A DNA stretch of 64,000 bases. It comes from Sphaerolaimus hirsutus (lineage: Eukaryota; Nematoda; Chromadorea; Monhysterida; Sphaerolaimidae). Positions 50,033-61,200 of the stretch are shown here, piece by piece. The position numbers and the translations under genes are program-made. The stretch is taken from contig OZ038458.1 of assembly GCA_964036195.1 (NCBI GenBank), positions 2,232,001 to 2,296,000 on the forward strand, in the 5' to 3' direction. The notes below the pieces were generated by a model that was given only the letters and a program-made list of their open reading frames with translations, was not told the DNA's origin and searched no databases. How positions within the stretch are numbered: the first letter of the stretch is position 1; each line of letters starts with the position of its first letter.

Positions 50033-50074
50033 TATAAAAGCGTACCGTAATTTAGAATAGGGGTCGATTCAGTC
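50033..50074 (+). promoter_or_regulatory. Core promoter: TATA box and TCAGTC initiator
   Basis: TATAAAA at 50033-50039 is followed by TCAGTC at 50069-50074, the arthropod initiator consensus; the A at 50071 is 38 bp from the first T of the box, slightly long. It would start the genomic RNA and so mark the U3/R junction. Confidence 0.55.
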
Positions 50075-50501
50075 GAAATTGCTTCGGTTTTAATTCTTGG
50101 AGTGTTTTCGAAGGTTTTGTGCCGCTGGTTAGAAACTCGCTCTCAGTGTGTTCCCTGTGTTCTATCTGAATGTGTGAATTCTGAGTCTAAAAAATCGCCT
50201 AAAATGAAATCTCTTCTAAAAACTTCGGACCCCTTGGTGTAAATTAGACATTCAACTAATTGCTAGCGCGTTGATAAAAACGCCATTCGCTAAAAAGCTA
50301 AGTTAATTGACGTAGCGTACACCTGTGACATTCACTTCGGTGAATTCACCATTGTGCGTTGCGAATTCAATCGGTAGTCGCTTTTCCGTTGCCTTACTTT
50401 GTCGCTCATCCAACGAGTAGGTGTGAGATCGGTAAAACTTGGCAGTTTGCCATAGTGGAATTTGGTTGAGTAAAAAGCAGCCGGTGAAAATTCATGACAA
50501 C

Positions 50502-50517
50502 TGGTAGCAGCGAGTGG
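50502..50517 (+). other. Primer binding site for initiator tRNA-Met
   Basis: TGGTAGCAGCGAGTGG matches the complement of the initiator tRNA-Met 3' end (TGGTAGCAGAGGATGG) at 13 of 16 positions, including the first nine. It follows TGACAAC, allowing an LTR end in ..CA at about 50498, and lies just before the gag frame. A second, weaker site, TGGTAGCAGA, is at 48851. Confidence 0.6.
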
Positions 50518-51024
50518 TTTGTTTAATATTCCCAGTGAGTTCAGGCGCCTGATCACCGTTTGACAATCGCTGGTGAGAACAAACGAACCACCGCCCGGCT
50601 GGAGGAACGGAAGGCTACCCGATCGACGCAACCGATAAGTACGGATATTTTTGTATTGGGACGTGAAACTGACGAGATTATTAGTGGGCAAAAAAGAGAA
50701 AAGCGGAAAAGTAAGAAAAAACCGAAATCGGTTCAGTTCAGTACGGACGCGCATTGTTCTGAGCCGGGAACTGCTGAGTTGAGTGACGAACCTAACGACT
50801 TTGACGTCAACTGCTGGGCGGACGCGGAAGGACCGGTCCCTGAAAGAGGTGCGGAGGAGCCATTCCCGACCTTTGAGCAAGGCAAGCCAAGTGCGGGTGC
50901 GGAGGTGCCATTCCCGACCGTAGGGCAAAGTAAGTTAGGGCACCGAAGCGCGAGTGCCGGGTACCGAAGCGCGAGTACCCAGTCGTCAAGTGAGTGTGTG
51001 TTTTTCCGGTATTCTACCTTGAGT

Positions 51025-54000
51025 ATGGCGCATGCGAGCGGTAGTGGAGTGAATACGGGTCCAGATGTGGTGCAATTGTTGATTCAAGCGAAAAATTTGA
51101 CTTTGAATCAAATTAATTCGTCGATTGTGGGAAATTCGGTTCAGGGGTCAGAATGGAATCTTAGTCAGGTTGTGACTCAAACGGTGAGTATTGCCGCTTA
51201 TTTGTATAATCAGCGACCCATGAGTTCATTGGAAAATGGGAACATGAGTGATAATGACGAAAAATTAGTGTCGTTAGTAAAGCTAGGGGTTGACTGCTAT
51301 AATTTGCGAAATGATGTGAGTCAAATTGCGGACGCGATTAATGCCTTTGCTGAGTATATTCATTTAGAAAAGCCTGACATGCAAGCGATTAATTCCGTAA
51401 TTAGCGCTGTTTCTAATTCGGGAGGGTGCTCTACCGCTACCACACCGCCTATACCTGCCGTGAGTATGGTTGCTACCAGTAGGGAGGGTTATGCCGCTGC
51501 CATGACTGCGCTTACCGGACAGGTGATACCATTTAAGGGGCGCGCCGATGATAAATTTGCTGATTGGCGTAAAAATTGGGATGCAGTTTGTGAAGCGTTG
51601 CAAATTCCGACAGACGAGCGAAAATCGTTGCTTCCGGTTTATTTGCGTGACAGCGCGCGTTCGATTTACATGTCGCATAAGAGTGAATTGATTAATTTGG
51701 ATTATGAGGAGTTCATGGACGCTTTGGAACGTTATTATACTAACCCCATTTCGGAGCATCATGCGCAAAGGGAAGTAATTAGTAGTGAGCAGGGCGAAGA
51801 TGAGGATGTGTTAAATTGGTCAGTGCGGCTGGAGAAAATTATAAAACGCGCTTTTCCGAAACTTTCAAAAATTGAACGCGAAAAGATGGCAGTGGCGAAA
51901 TTTGTTAGTGGATTGTACCCTGATATCCGTAGAAATGTATCCATTACCGCTGGGGCTAAGTTTCAAGACGTAGTCAATAATGCGCGCACGCAAGAAAGTT
52001 TTCTGGAAATTGATAAGGACAAAGTGGGTGGTAAGAAAAAGTCAAAATCCAACGCTGAATTAGTTTCAGAAGCTACCAATTCGGTAATCGAGCGAATTTT
52101 TGCTTTAGGGGGTGCGGGAGCTTTTGGAAATTCTCCGCCCGCTTCGTCGGCGGCGGAAAATCCAAAGTTTGAGGAACAACGAGTGAAACTGGAAGAACTT
52201 TCTAAGCAATTAGAGGATAAGGATAAGCGTTTAGTTGACTTGGAAAAGCAATTGATAGGTAATAATGCTGCGAAACCAGTTTCCAAGTTTAGGCCGCGTA
52301 AATTTGATGAGGGCTGTTATGAATGTGGGGCAGATGACCATTTTCGTTCTGATTGTCCCAAGTTGTCAGAAGAGGAAAGAGCGCGCTTTAGAAATTTTCG
52401 GCGCGGGCCGCCGCAGCGACCAATGAATAACTTTAGAGGTCCAGCGAATATGATGCGCTCTGCACAGCAACCCGTATATCCCATGCAAGCGGCGCCTTAC
52501 CTGTATTATCCCCCTCCCGCGCAAATGTCAACCACTAATTGGTCTCCAGTGCAACAAGTTCAATCATCGCAAATGGCCATTGCAGCCGCTCTGTCAACTG
52601 AATTGACTGCGTTAAATCCGACGCGCGTGTCTGCGAACTCAGTGAATCATGCACGCTGCGTGCAAGAAAGTAAGGAATATGTGCGCATGATTAGGGTTTT
52701 ACCAGGTCTTGAAAGTTCGGATGAGGAAGCAGAGGATCCATGCAATCCGCCTGAAATAACGCCGCAGGAACATCAATTCATGCTCGAAAGGGAGGCATGG
52801 ATTATGCCTTGGGTTTATGCGCGTTCGTTAGATAGCATGATTTTTCGAACTAAGTGGTGGGCTCAATTGCAACACATGGGTTTGCAGGGGTTGAATATTA
52901 GTGGTTTTTGTGAGCATGCTGATGAGCATCCGCATGACGATTCTGAGGACACGTTGACGTATGTTAAGTTAGAAGCGCTGCTAGAATTAACCATGCATAC
53001 GTTCATGTGTGAACCGCCGGACATTAGTTTGTCGCGAACGTCATCTGATTCTGAGTTGTACGTGTTGTCTGATTATTGTGAAGCAAGCGTGCCAACGTTG
53101 TATCGAACGTGGTCGGAACCGAGTATGTTGCCCAGTGTGTTGAACCGTGTGTTTTTCCTGTGCTGTTTATTTACGTTTTTTGCGAGTGCTGACGCCTTGG
53201 GTGTGATAGGTGGTGGTGTTGCTAAGAAAAAAGGAGTGTCAGAGGAGTGGATTTTGACCGTGCGAAATTTTCTTGAGGGATTTATTGCTGGAATGTGCAC
53301 TTTTGTGTTTCTGAGATTTTTTCTGCCCGCTTTGTGTGAACTGGTGTTGTATTTGGTGTGCGTGGTGTGTGATTGGATAAAATTGAGAGTGTTGCGGTTT
53401 CAATTAAATCGCATGCGAGCGGTAGAAAATAGGCGCAATACTGCAAGGGGTGCGACCCCCGTAACACCGCCGCAAAAGTTAAATCCAATTAGCGCTGACA
53501 GTTCAGGGTATGGCGCCGATATTGAAGAAACGCCAGTGAGTAGATTTAAGCGTTTGCCGCCGCTGCGCGTTCCTAAAGACACTGCCGTCATGGAAAAAGT
53601 TAATGTAGTCACGCTAACTAGTGAAGAAATTGCGAATATCAAAAGTATTGCGGCTAAGCGTAAAGAACTCGTGCCAATTTACTATAGTCCGTCGATTACG
53701 GTAGAAATTGAGGGGAATGAATATAAAAGGTGTCTGTTGGACACAGGTGCGATGAGGTCATTGTGCAGCCCGCTGGTGTTGGCTAGACATCGAAATAATT
53801 GCATAGCGTTTGATGAAGTCACGCCTGTGGGGGGATTGCAAAGCGCGTCTCAATGCAAATTGCAAATTGAGGGTCAGCTGGAACTTCAAGTGATGATTAC
53901 CGGGAAGGCGTTTTCTATTGTGTTTCAGGTGATTAGCGGTTTGTCGGACGACATTTTACTGGGCGCTGATGTGTTGAGGCATATGGTTATTGACATGCCT

Positions 54001-54951
54001 GCGCGTGAGTTGCGAATTGAGAGTGGCGATGCGCGTAAAAAGTTGATTGTGCCTTTTGATAACCCGCAGCCTGTTGTGCAAGAACGGCATGTTTATGCGG
54101 TTGTAACTGAACCGACTGAAATTAAGCCGCGGCATGAAACGATAATTAGTGCAAAATTGTCTGAACCAATTGATGAATTGACGTTTGCGATTGAACCTTT
54201 GAGTGAATTCCATGTGAAAACGGGTGTGTTTGCAGCTAATGCTGTTTATGAAAGTGCGAGTGAATTGTTTCCGGTGCGGTGTGTGAATGTGACTGAAGTG
54301 CCGGTAAAATTGCAAGTGGGGCAGAAAATTGCTATCGTAGAACCAGTGGAGTGTGTTTTACAAGTGCGCCGAGGTGATCCGCCTGCTGAGTGGGTGCGAG
54401 AATGTCGTGAGCGCGATTTGAGTTTTACCGATACTATACTTGAAACTAGTGAGGAAAAAGTACCGACGGAAGGCACTGTACCTTCTAAAGCAGCGAATAC
54501 AACTATGAAAGTGGTTTGTGCTGATGGGAGGGAAATGGACTTTGAGGTACCGGTCGAATTGGACGAAATTAAGCGCCAGCAATTAAAAGAGTTGATTTTA
54601 ACTCATCAGGATGCTTTCGCCAGGGATAAGTATGATTTGGGATATAGTGAATTGGTAGATTATCGACTTCAATTGACTAGCAAAATTCCGGTGGCGTGTC
54701 GAATGTATAGGTTGAGTTTGGATGACCAGCAGTACTTAGAAAAACATTTAAGTTGTTTGCTTGAGCATGACGTCATTGAACATAGTACGAGTCCGTACTG
54801 CGCGCCGACATTAGTTGTTACTAAGCCGGATGGTGCCAAGCGCATGGTGATAGATTATCGACGATTAAATGCCGTAGTTCACGCTCCCCAATTTCCGCTG
54901 CCCAGATTAGACGATACAATAGAGTCATTGCACAGTTGCAAGTATTTTTAG
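51025..54951 (+). CDS. Gag-Pol part 1: Gag, zinc knuckle, membrane segments, protease, start of RT
   Basis: The frame is open from 50560 (no ATG) and the first ATG is 51025, giving about 1,308 codons. Residues are counted from that ATG. An N-terminal helical Gag domain is followed by a retrotransposon-gag-like block (FADWRKNWDAVCEAL). A CCHC zinc knuckle (CYECGADDHFRSDC) begins at about residue 431. Two hydrophobic regions lie at about residues 707-726 and 748-784. An aspartic protease DTGA follows at about residue 906, and then the first RT motifs (TLVVTKPDGAKRMVIDYRRLN). The frame stops at 54949-54951 within RT, immediately after a run of five T; the downstream frame is offset by +1. Upstream of 51025 the open frame encodes a Pro/Ser-rich sequence with PFPT repeats, possibly a non-AUG extension. 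Confidence 0.85.
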   Translation: MAHASGSGVNTGPDVVQLLIQAKNLTLNQINSSIVGNSVQGSEWNLSQVVTQTVSIAAYLYNQRPMSSLENGNMSDNDEKLVSLVKLGVDCYNLRNDVSQIADAINAFAEYIHLEKPDMQAINSVISAVSNSGGCSTATTPPIPAVSMVATSREGYAAAMTALTGQVIPFKGRADDKFADWRKNWDAVCEALQIPTDERKSLLPVYLRDSARSIYMSHKSELINLDYEEFMDALERYYTNPISEHHAQREVISSEQGEDEDVLNWSVRLEKIIKRAFPKLSKIEREKMAVAKFVSGLYPDIRRNVSITAGAKFQDVVNNARTQESFLEIDKDKVGGKKKSKSNAELVSEATNSVIERIFALGGAGAFGNSPPASSAAENPKFEEQRVKLEELSKQLEDKDKRLVDLEKQLIGNNAAKPVSKFRPRKFDEGCYECGADDHFRSDCPKLSEEERARFRNFRRGPPQRPMNNFRGPANMMRSAQQPVYPMQAAPYLYYPPPAQMSTTNWSPVQQVQSSQMAIAAALSTELTALNPTRVSANSVNHARCVQESKEYVRMIRVLPGLESSDEEAEDPCNPPEITPQEHQFMLEREAWIMPWVYARSLDSMIFRTKWWAQLQHMGLQGLNISGFCEHADEHPHDDSEDTLTYVKLEALLELTMHTFMCEPPDISLSRTSSDSELYVLSDYCEASVPTLYRTWSEPSMLPSVLNRVFFLCCLFTFFASADALGVIGGGVAKKKGVSEEWILTVRNFLEGFIAGMCTFVFLRFFLPALCELVLYLVCVVCDWIKLRVLRFQLNRMRAVENRRNTARGATPVTPPQKLNPISADSSGYGADIEETPVSRFKRLPPLRVPKDTAVMEKVNVVTLTSEEIANIKSIAAKRKELVPIYYSPSITVEIEGNEYKRCLLDTGAMRSLCSPLVLARHRNNCIAFDEVTPVGGLQSASQCKLQIEGQLELQVMITGKAFSIVFQVISGLSDDILLGADVLRHMVIDMPARELRIESGDARKKLIVPFDNPQPVVQERHVYAVVTEPTEIKPRHETIISAKLSEPIDELTFAIEPLSEFHVKTGVFAANAVYESASELFPVRCVNVTEVPVKLQVGQKIAIVEPVECVLQVRRGDPPAEWVRECRERDLSFTDTILETSEEKVPTEGTVPSKAANTTMKVVCADGREMDFEVPVELDEIKRQQLKELILTHQDAFARDKYDLGYSELVDYRLQLTSKIPVACRMYRLSLDDQQYLEKHLSCLLEHDVIEHSTSPYCAPTLVVTKPDGAKRMVIDYRRLNAVVHAPQFPLPRLDDTIESLHSCKYF

Positions 54952-57754
54952 CAGTGTCGATATCAATCAAGCGTTTTACAACATTGCGCTGCATCCGGAT
55001 GATAGACATATTACGTCGTTTCGTAATTGTTTTGGTCAATTTCAGATGAAACGTTTGCCGATGGGATTAAAATGTTCCCCGGCTTTAGCGCAGCGCTGTT
55101 TTGAAGTTACAATGGCTGGGTTATTGCACCGGAATGTGTTGGTATATATAGATGATTTGCTCATTTACAGTAGGTCATGGGAAGATCATTTGAGTGATAT
55201 AAGTCAGGTTTTGTCGCGTTTGATAAGTAGCAGTTTTAAAATACACCCAAAAAAGTGTTTTTTCGCGCGCACAACTGCTGTTAAATTCCTGGGTTATATG
55301 GTAGGGCGAGAAGGGATTTGTATACCGGATGATAAGCGAAAGTATTTGAGTGACTGGCCGCTACCTGCGTGTGTGCGTGAAGTTAAAGCGTTTTTAGGTG
55401 CCGTTGGGTTTTTCCGAAGGTTAATTCATAAATGTGCTGAATATGCCGCTCCCTTGTCTAATTTAACTCGAACAAAAACTGAATTAGGAACTGAAAAGTA
55501 TAGCGGAAGTACTCCCGTAGATTTAAATGCAAACCCTGCTGCTTTGGAAGCTTTTAATAAGTTGAAAGTGATGGTGGCTGAGAGTCCCTGTATACAGTAT
55601 CCTGATCCCAGTAAACCGTTCATAATTATTACTGATGCTTCTAAAGTTGCATTAGCTGGCATTTTAGTACAGCGCGCTGAACCTGCCGCCGCTCTGCATG
55701 CGTGTTCATTTTATAGTCGAAAACTTTCTGAAACGCAATCTCGATGGCCTGCGATTACGCAAGAAGCATGTGCTATTTTTGAGAGCATACGCAATTGGCA
55801 TTGTTATTTAGCGGGCCGGCCGTTTGAAGTGTGGACTGATGCGAAAAGTATTTCATGGGTGAAAAATCCCAATTTGGAAACCCATCCCCATACGGGCTTG
55901 CACCGATTTGCGCTAGCTATTCAATCATATCAAGTTACTTTTAAGCATTTGCGTGGGAAAAGTAATGAATTGGCTGATGCTTTGTCGCGCCGGCGTGATG
56001 CACCTGTTGAATTTGATGAGCGTGTTAATTTGGATGAAGCTTTTGAAGAATATGCGTTTGATATACCTGCTGATGAATTGGCGAGAATTTTGACTGAGGA
56101 AATGGCGTTGTTGACATCTGAAGAACATTTGGCTAGTCAAGCAGTAGCTAAGGCTATGGCGCGATTGGCTGCCGCTCAAAATTGGCTGAAACATGCGAAA
56201 ATGAAGTCTTTGGAACCGTCAGTTACGGTAGCTGCTGAACCGCCAGTGGCAAGTGTTGCTACTGTGCGGGCACCACATCCAATGACTATGCGTGTGCGAA
56301 GTAAACTGAAGGCGGAGTCTAATTCTGAAAGTGCTTTGAAATCGCCGCCAAAAAGTGACGATGCGTCTAAATTAATGGCTGGTGGCCGCCGTTCCGCTCA
56401 ATTAATTAAGAAACCGGAAAAACTCGATGCTTTACCTCCTCCCATCACTCCAATTGAAGAGTTGTCACGTTTGCAAAAAGAAGAACCGTATATAATTACA
56501 ATTCGTCATATGTGCGAGGAATCCACTTTGCGTAGGGCCCCACCGTTTTTCATTGATCAATTTGATGTGGTTAGACGTGATGCGGATCCGTCAATATTAG
56601 TGGGTGAAAGGAAATACGACCCTGCGTGCATTCCCCAGTCGTTAGTTGTCACTGTGTTAGAATTGGCGCATAACCACCCCACTGCTGGACATTTAGGTGT
56701 GATGAAAACGTTTGAAAGATTGCGCGAATTTGCTTGGTTTACAAATATGCGTCCAGAATGTGCTAGATGGGTTTCTACTTGCCCTTCGTGCAACGCGAAG
56801 AAAGGATTGCGGCGCTCGATGAAAACTCAAATTCAGAGCCGGAAAATCGCTAAGTATCCCGGTGATTTTATTGCGATTGATGCAGTAGGGCCATTGCCAA
56901 TTACCGAAAAAAGGAATGTGCATGTATTGGTATTTGTGGATCAATGTACGCGTTTTGGTTTAGCAGTGCCCGTTCCCAATTTGAAACAAGATACTGTGGC
57001 TATTGCGTTCTTGCAACATGTGTTACCGATTTTTGGCGTGCCCGCTGTAATCTTATCCGACAATGCACCAAGCTTCATTGGCGGCATTTTTGCGGAATTG
57101 CTGCGTTATCTAAACACAGTGCAGCACAAGTGTTTCAACTACACGCCAAAAGGAAATGGTTTGGTTGAGCGCAGGAATGGCGTCTTAATGGAAATAATTT
57201 CGCATTATGTGAATGGCTCGCATTCGGATTGGGACAAACATTTAGGCGCCGCTGTCTATGCGTATAATACGTCTATGCACCCCTCTATGAAAGTGACGCC
57301 ATATGCGCTGCTATTTGGATCAAATTCTCCGTCACTTTGGGAGCGTATGATCGAGCCGACTGGAAATGGCACCGATAAGGCCGATAAGCCGACGGCGTAC
57401 AGTCCCTTTGTGTCAAATTTAGACGCGCGACTTTCGGACGTCCGCACGGCCGCGCATTCGGCTTTACAACGCGCGCAAGAAAAAGAATGTTTTTATGCAA
57501 ATCGCAGTGCGCGTCGCTTGAATTTGAAGCCCGGTCAATCAGTTCGCGTTTATTCGCCCCGAATTCTTCGAAAGTTAGGTCGCGTTAAGAAGTTCACGCA
57601 TCATTATATTGGCCCGTATGAATGCTTAGATTATGTGCACCCTATCGTGACCGTGTTTAATAGGTTATCTAAGAAAACTTATACCGTTCATGCTGATCGC
57701 GTTAAATTAACAAATGAACCAGTTAATCCCACCTATTCGCAGATTTTCGGTTAA
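54952..57754 (+). CDS. Pol part 2: RT palm, RNase H, integrase (frame +1)
   Basis: The frame is open from just after the break and ends at 57754; its first ATG is internal (55046). RT catalytic YIDD lies at 55145-55156, preceded by LPMGLKCSPA. RNase H follows, with TDAS (about 55631), the QEACAIFE glutamate, WTDAKS and the terminal ELADALSR. The integrase has an H2C2 finger (HNHPTAGH.. to CPSC, about 56675-56805), DDE residues in IDAVGPL, SDNAPSF and GLVERRNG, and a C-terminal GPY/F motif (IGPYECL). These are Ty3/Gypsy hallmarks. All catalytic residues I looked for are present, so the single frame break is the only visible lesion. Confidence 0.88.
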
Positions 57755-58297
57755 AAACCCTGAGATTTTCCGCTCTTCAACCTAAAGTGTCCCAAGTCAA
57801 TTATTCCGTTCAAAACTTAAATTAAAATTCATTTTCATTTTTATTCGGATTATGATTATTCGCGTTTAATTTCGGCCGTCAATTCGTGGTGAGTTCGGGG
57901 TTGCAATTTTTGTGTTTTTGGTTGTGCGCGAGGTAATTTTGTAGCAAAAAGTTGGGTTTTTATGTAAAAAGGTAAAGCGCGAAAATTTCATAAGTGCTAT
58001 TAATTGTTCGTTCCTAATTGTCGTCGCAGTTTTAATTCACCAGTTATTCATATTATCGCATTTATTTTTTCGTTCTAAATTCGTTCTTTAATTTCGTTCT
58101 CATTTTCGCCCATTTCGCAACAAAATAAAAATTATTTTTGGCGCAATATGTTTCACGTAGTGCGTTGAAAATAATTCGCAACTTTTCGATTAGGGTGTCG
58201 CTCAGACCTTCGTGCATTTCGGTGCCGACATTCTGGGTGGCGCATTTTAAGTAGCAATAAGTTGTGTTTTCCGGTGCTCTACTTTGAAGTGTGAAAG
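57755..58297 (+). other. Spacer between pol and helicase ORF
   Basis: 543 bp of AT-rich sequence rich in TTCG words, with no ORF and no polypurine tract. It could carry the splice acceptor or internal promoter for the helicase mRNA; I see no decisive signal. Confidence 0.5.
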
Positions 58298-61200
58298 ATG
58301 ACTAGTTTGGGAGGCGTACCTATGAGTGGGTATGGAGCGAGTTCTAGTTCGTACCGTGGCGGGCGCATAGCCAAGGCGCCGCTCAAACCGTGGACTTCCC
58401 ATGGAAAACAGGGCGGGGACACTATTCCGCCGCTGCCCTACAACCCCCCTCGAAACGCTCGATCGACTTGTCCTGAATTTGTCATCAACAAAAAGTTGTC
58501 AGGAATAGTGGATCGAGTTCACGTCGGCAACGAGCAGCGTCCTACCAGTTATCAATGTCACATTCGTTTCGACGGCGATGCGCAGGCGCTTTTGGAAAGT
58601 TATCCGGAGTGGTCGGAAGCGGAAAGGGCTTATCCATTTTTCACCTATTCGGTCAACAAGGCGGAGCGCGCTCGCGAGCGATCGGTGCAGAAAATTTTGA
58701 AGGAATATAACGAGGCCAACGCGCAGTACGACATGTTTTTGCCGCTTGTCCGCCACGGCATGCATTTTGTCGCGACTGGTATCAGTAGGGTTAGCGCCGA
58801 TCCAAAGTATTGGGAATTGCGCGGCGTCACGATTATGAAAAATGACGCTCAAATGCCATTGTTTTTGGGCCGCCCGGTTGTCATAGTTTCGCAAGGACAG
58901 GTTGACCTCTCCGTCGATGAACCGGCGTCGGAAATTTCACAGAGAAGACAGGAAAATCGCGAAGGGTATCATGCTTATCCGGCCAAGTGGAGGTATCTGC
59001 GTTTGCGGGCGGCGTTCACCCCTTCGCGGTATATCAGTGCACCCCCCTTCAAAGGCGCCGACGAGCGGGATCCGGGCCCTGAAAAGTTGATTTTTGCGCA
59101 CAGCGAAAATGTCATGGAAAGTGACGTACACCCGCACGCTGGGCAATTAGGAGTGGCGCATGTAGAGTATCATGCTTTTGACGACGCCGGCAAAGTCAAC
59201 AACTTTTACTGGGCTCATGCGTATGGCGTGCATATTTTTTCGGCGCGGGAAATTGAGTCTGGTATGGAGTGGAAGGGTGAAATGAACAGAAATCACCTTA
59301 CCTCTCAGTTGCAGCTTCGTTCCATTTTTTTGGCCGCCGCTAATGTGTGTCACGAAGCGCATTTGCGATACACTGCGACTAGGGCGAAAGCGGTGCGTGC
59401 GCAGGTGACTTGGCAAAATGGCCCGCGGGGATTAATTGCGATAATTAGGTGGGAGCGCGTGCATTTAAATCCAGCCGCTGCGATGCGCGACACGGCCGAG
59501 TGGCACAGGAATAAGGCGCAGGGCTACATGTTGAATTTCACTTCGCCTATGTCGTCGCTACAAATCGTCGAAGCTGATCCCCGGGGGGAAGAGCGCGCTT
59601 TGACTGGCCGCCCGCAAATAAGTTTACGCACGGTCAGCGCTGACATCACCGCCGATGCGGTGCAGTTGGTCGCCAAGCCGGACGTGTTGGTGCCGCAGGC
59701 GCTGTCGCCGCATTTGATGCCCAATTGCGATTACATGGTGCGCGGTTCCGCTCTGTCTCCCAGTTATAATGGCCGCATGGAAATTTTGGAACGTTTGTGC
59801 ATAATGGGCCCTAGTGGTTACCGGCCGACAGAGAGTGATACCGGAATGCTCGCTGTAGAAGATCAGGTCAAAATGGCGGTAGTAATGCACAAACAGCTGA
59901 CTCAGGTTGAAACTAATTGGCAGCGCACGCTCGAAAAAATTGAGTCTGACGGGTTGTATGCTGCGGTGCGCAGAGGCACATGCGAAGATTTATTGCAAGC
60001 GCACCAGGGTGATTTTCGGCCGCAGGAGGGGCAGGGGCGTGTGATTGCGTCAGTTATCAAGTCTGTGCGAAAAACTACGCCGCTGTTGTTGATGTGCGAT
60101 TCACCGTTCGGTTCCGGTAAAACGACTGTGCAAAGTCAGTGTGCGTACGCGGTTGCGTATAAGTTTACTGAGAAAAATGACCCGCCGAACCCGCTGAAGA
60201 GGGAATTGCCCTCTGATGCAAACAAAAATGCGCTTTACCACTCCACAATGATTACTTGCAGTGTGAATTCGGCCGCTGATGAGTCTGCTAGACGATCGTT
60301 GCAAAGTTTGGCGGACATCGGCCTGCCTACTTTGGAAAGGGTCGTAGAAGTTTTGCTGCGCAACAGGGAGATATGGACTGCGATGGATGACAAACCGAAT
60401 TTCGAAACCCCTGGCTACGCGCGTTTTTGTCAGGTGCGCGCTGCTTTCGCGATTCGCGTGCTGAGTCCGTTGTTGGAAGTTGACGATCGCTACGTCGATA
60501 TGACGCTCCAGCAATTGCCGCTGCTGAATTTAATCGCGCAAACTATGCCCGTGAATGTGATTCGATTGAATGACCACTGGCTAACTGCCTATGAACGCTT
60601 TACCGCTCAACGCCATATTTGTGACACTTTGAACGAGATCATCGCGAACAATCAGCATCCCGCCGACATTTTCGAAGCCATTCGGTCGCAGTTGCCTTTG
60701 GTTCGTTTGTCCATCGACGAAGACGACGAGGATGATTTGGTGCCACTGGACGATGGTCAAGAGGAAGGTGTGCAGGCGTGGGGGGCCGCGGCTGGCTTTG
60801 TTGACGACAACCAGACGTGGGGCAAAATTTACAAGCGCGAAATGCGACGCCTCGTTAGGGTGGCTACTAGGTTGCATAAGGTGGTGTTGAATGTGCTGCA
60901 GCCTGGTCAAGTTCACGTGACTTTGGATTCATCGCGCGACAAGCGACTGCAAGTTCTGAAATATGCCGCGGTGTTTGTGGACGAGGCGTCTCTGGCGGAT
61001 GAAACTGCCATTTTTGGCGCTGTTTCAAACGCTCGACTCCCCCACAATGGCTTGGTGCTTTTGTTTGGCGATAGCAAGCAGTTGACCCGAATGGTCAGGC
61101 CGCACTCATGGATCGCTCCGATCCTGAAACCTGATCCATCGCTGATAAACAGATTGGTGGAAGGTGTGCTGTGTCCAATTCTGAAGCTCGAGACTGTTTT

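Larger units (their letters stand above)
47554..50498 (+). other. Rest of the putative 5' LTR (U3, R, U5)
   Basis: AT-rich with no large ORF. It contains the 3' flank of the helicase gene, a primer-site-like TGGTAGCAGA at 48851, a small membrane-protein ORF (49518-49724), a TATA box with initiator (50033-50074) and about 430 bp of putative R-U5 before the primer site at 50502. Only the first 1.15 kb is confirmed as repeated. Confidence 0.55.

Noticed and set aside
54940-54955. Programmed Gag-Pol frameshift
   Set aside because: The break lies inside RT, not between Gag and protease, and at a plain T homopolymer; mutation or read error is more likely.
51364-57500. Numerous minus-strand ORFs opposite Gag-Pol
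   Set aside because: They have no domains and are explained by codon bias on the coding strand.
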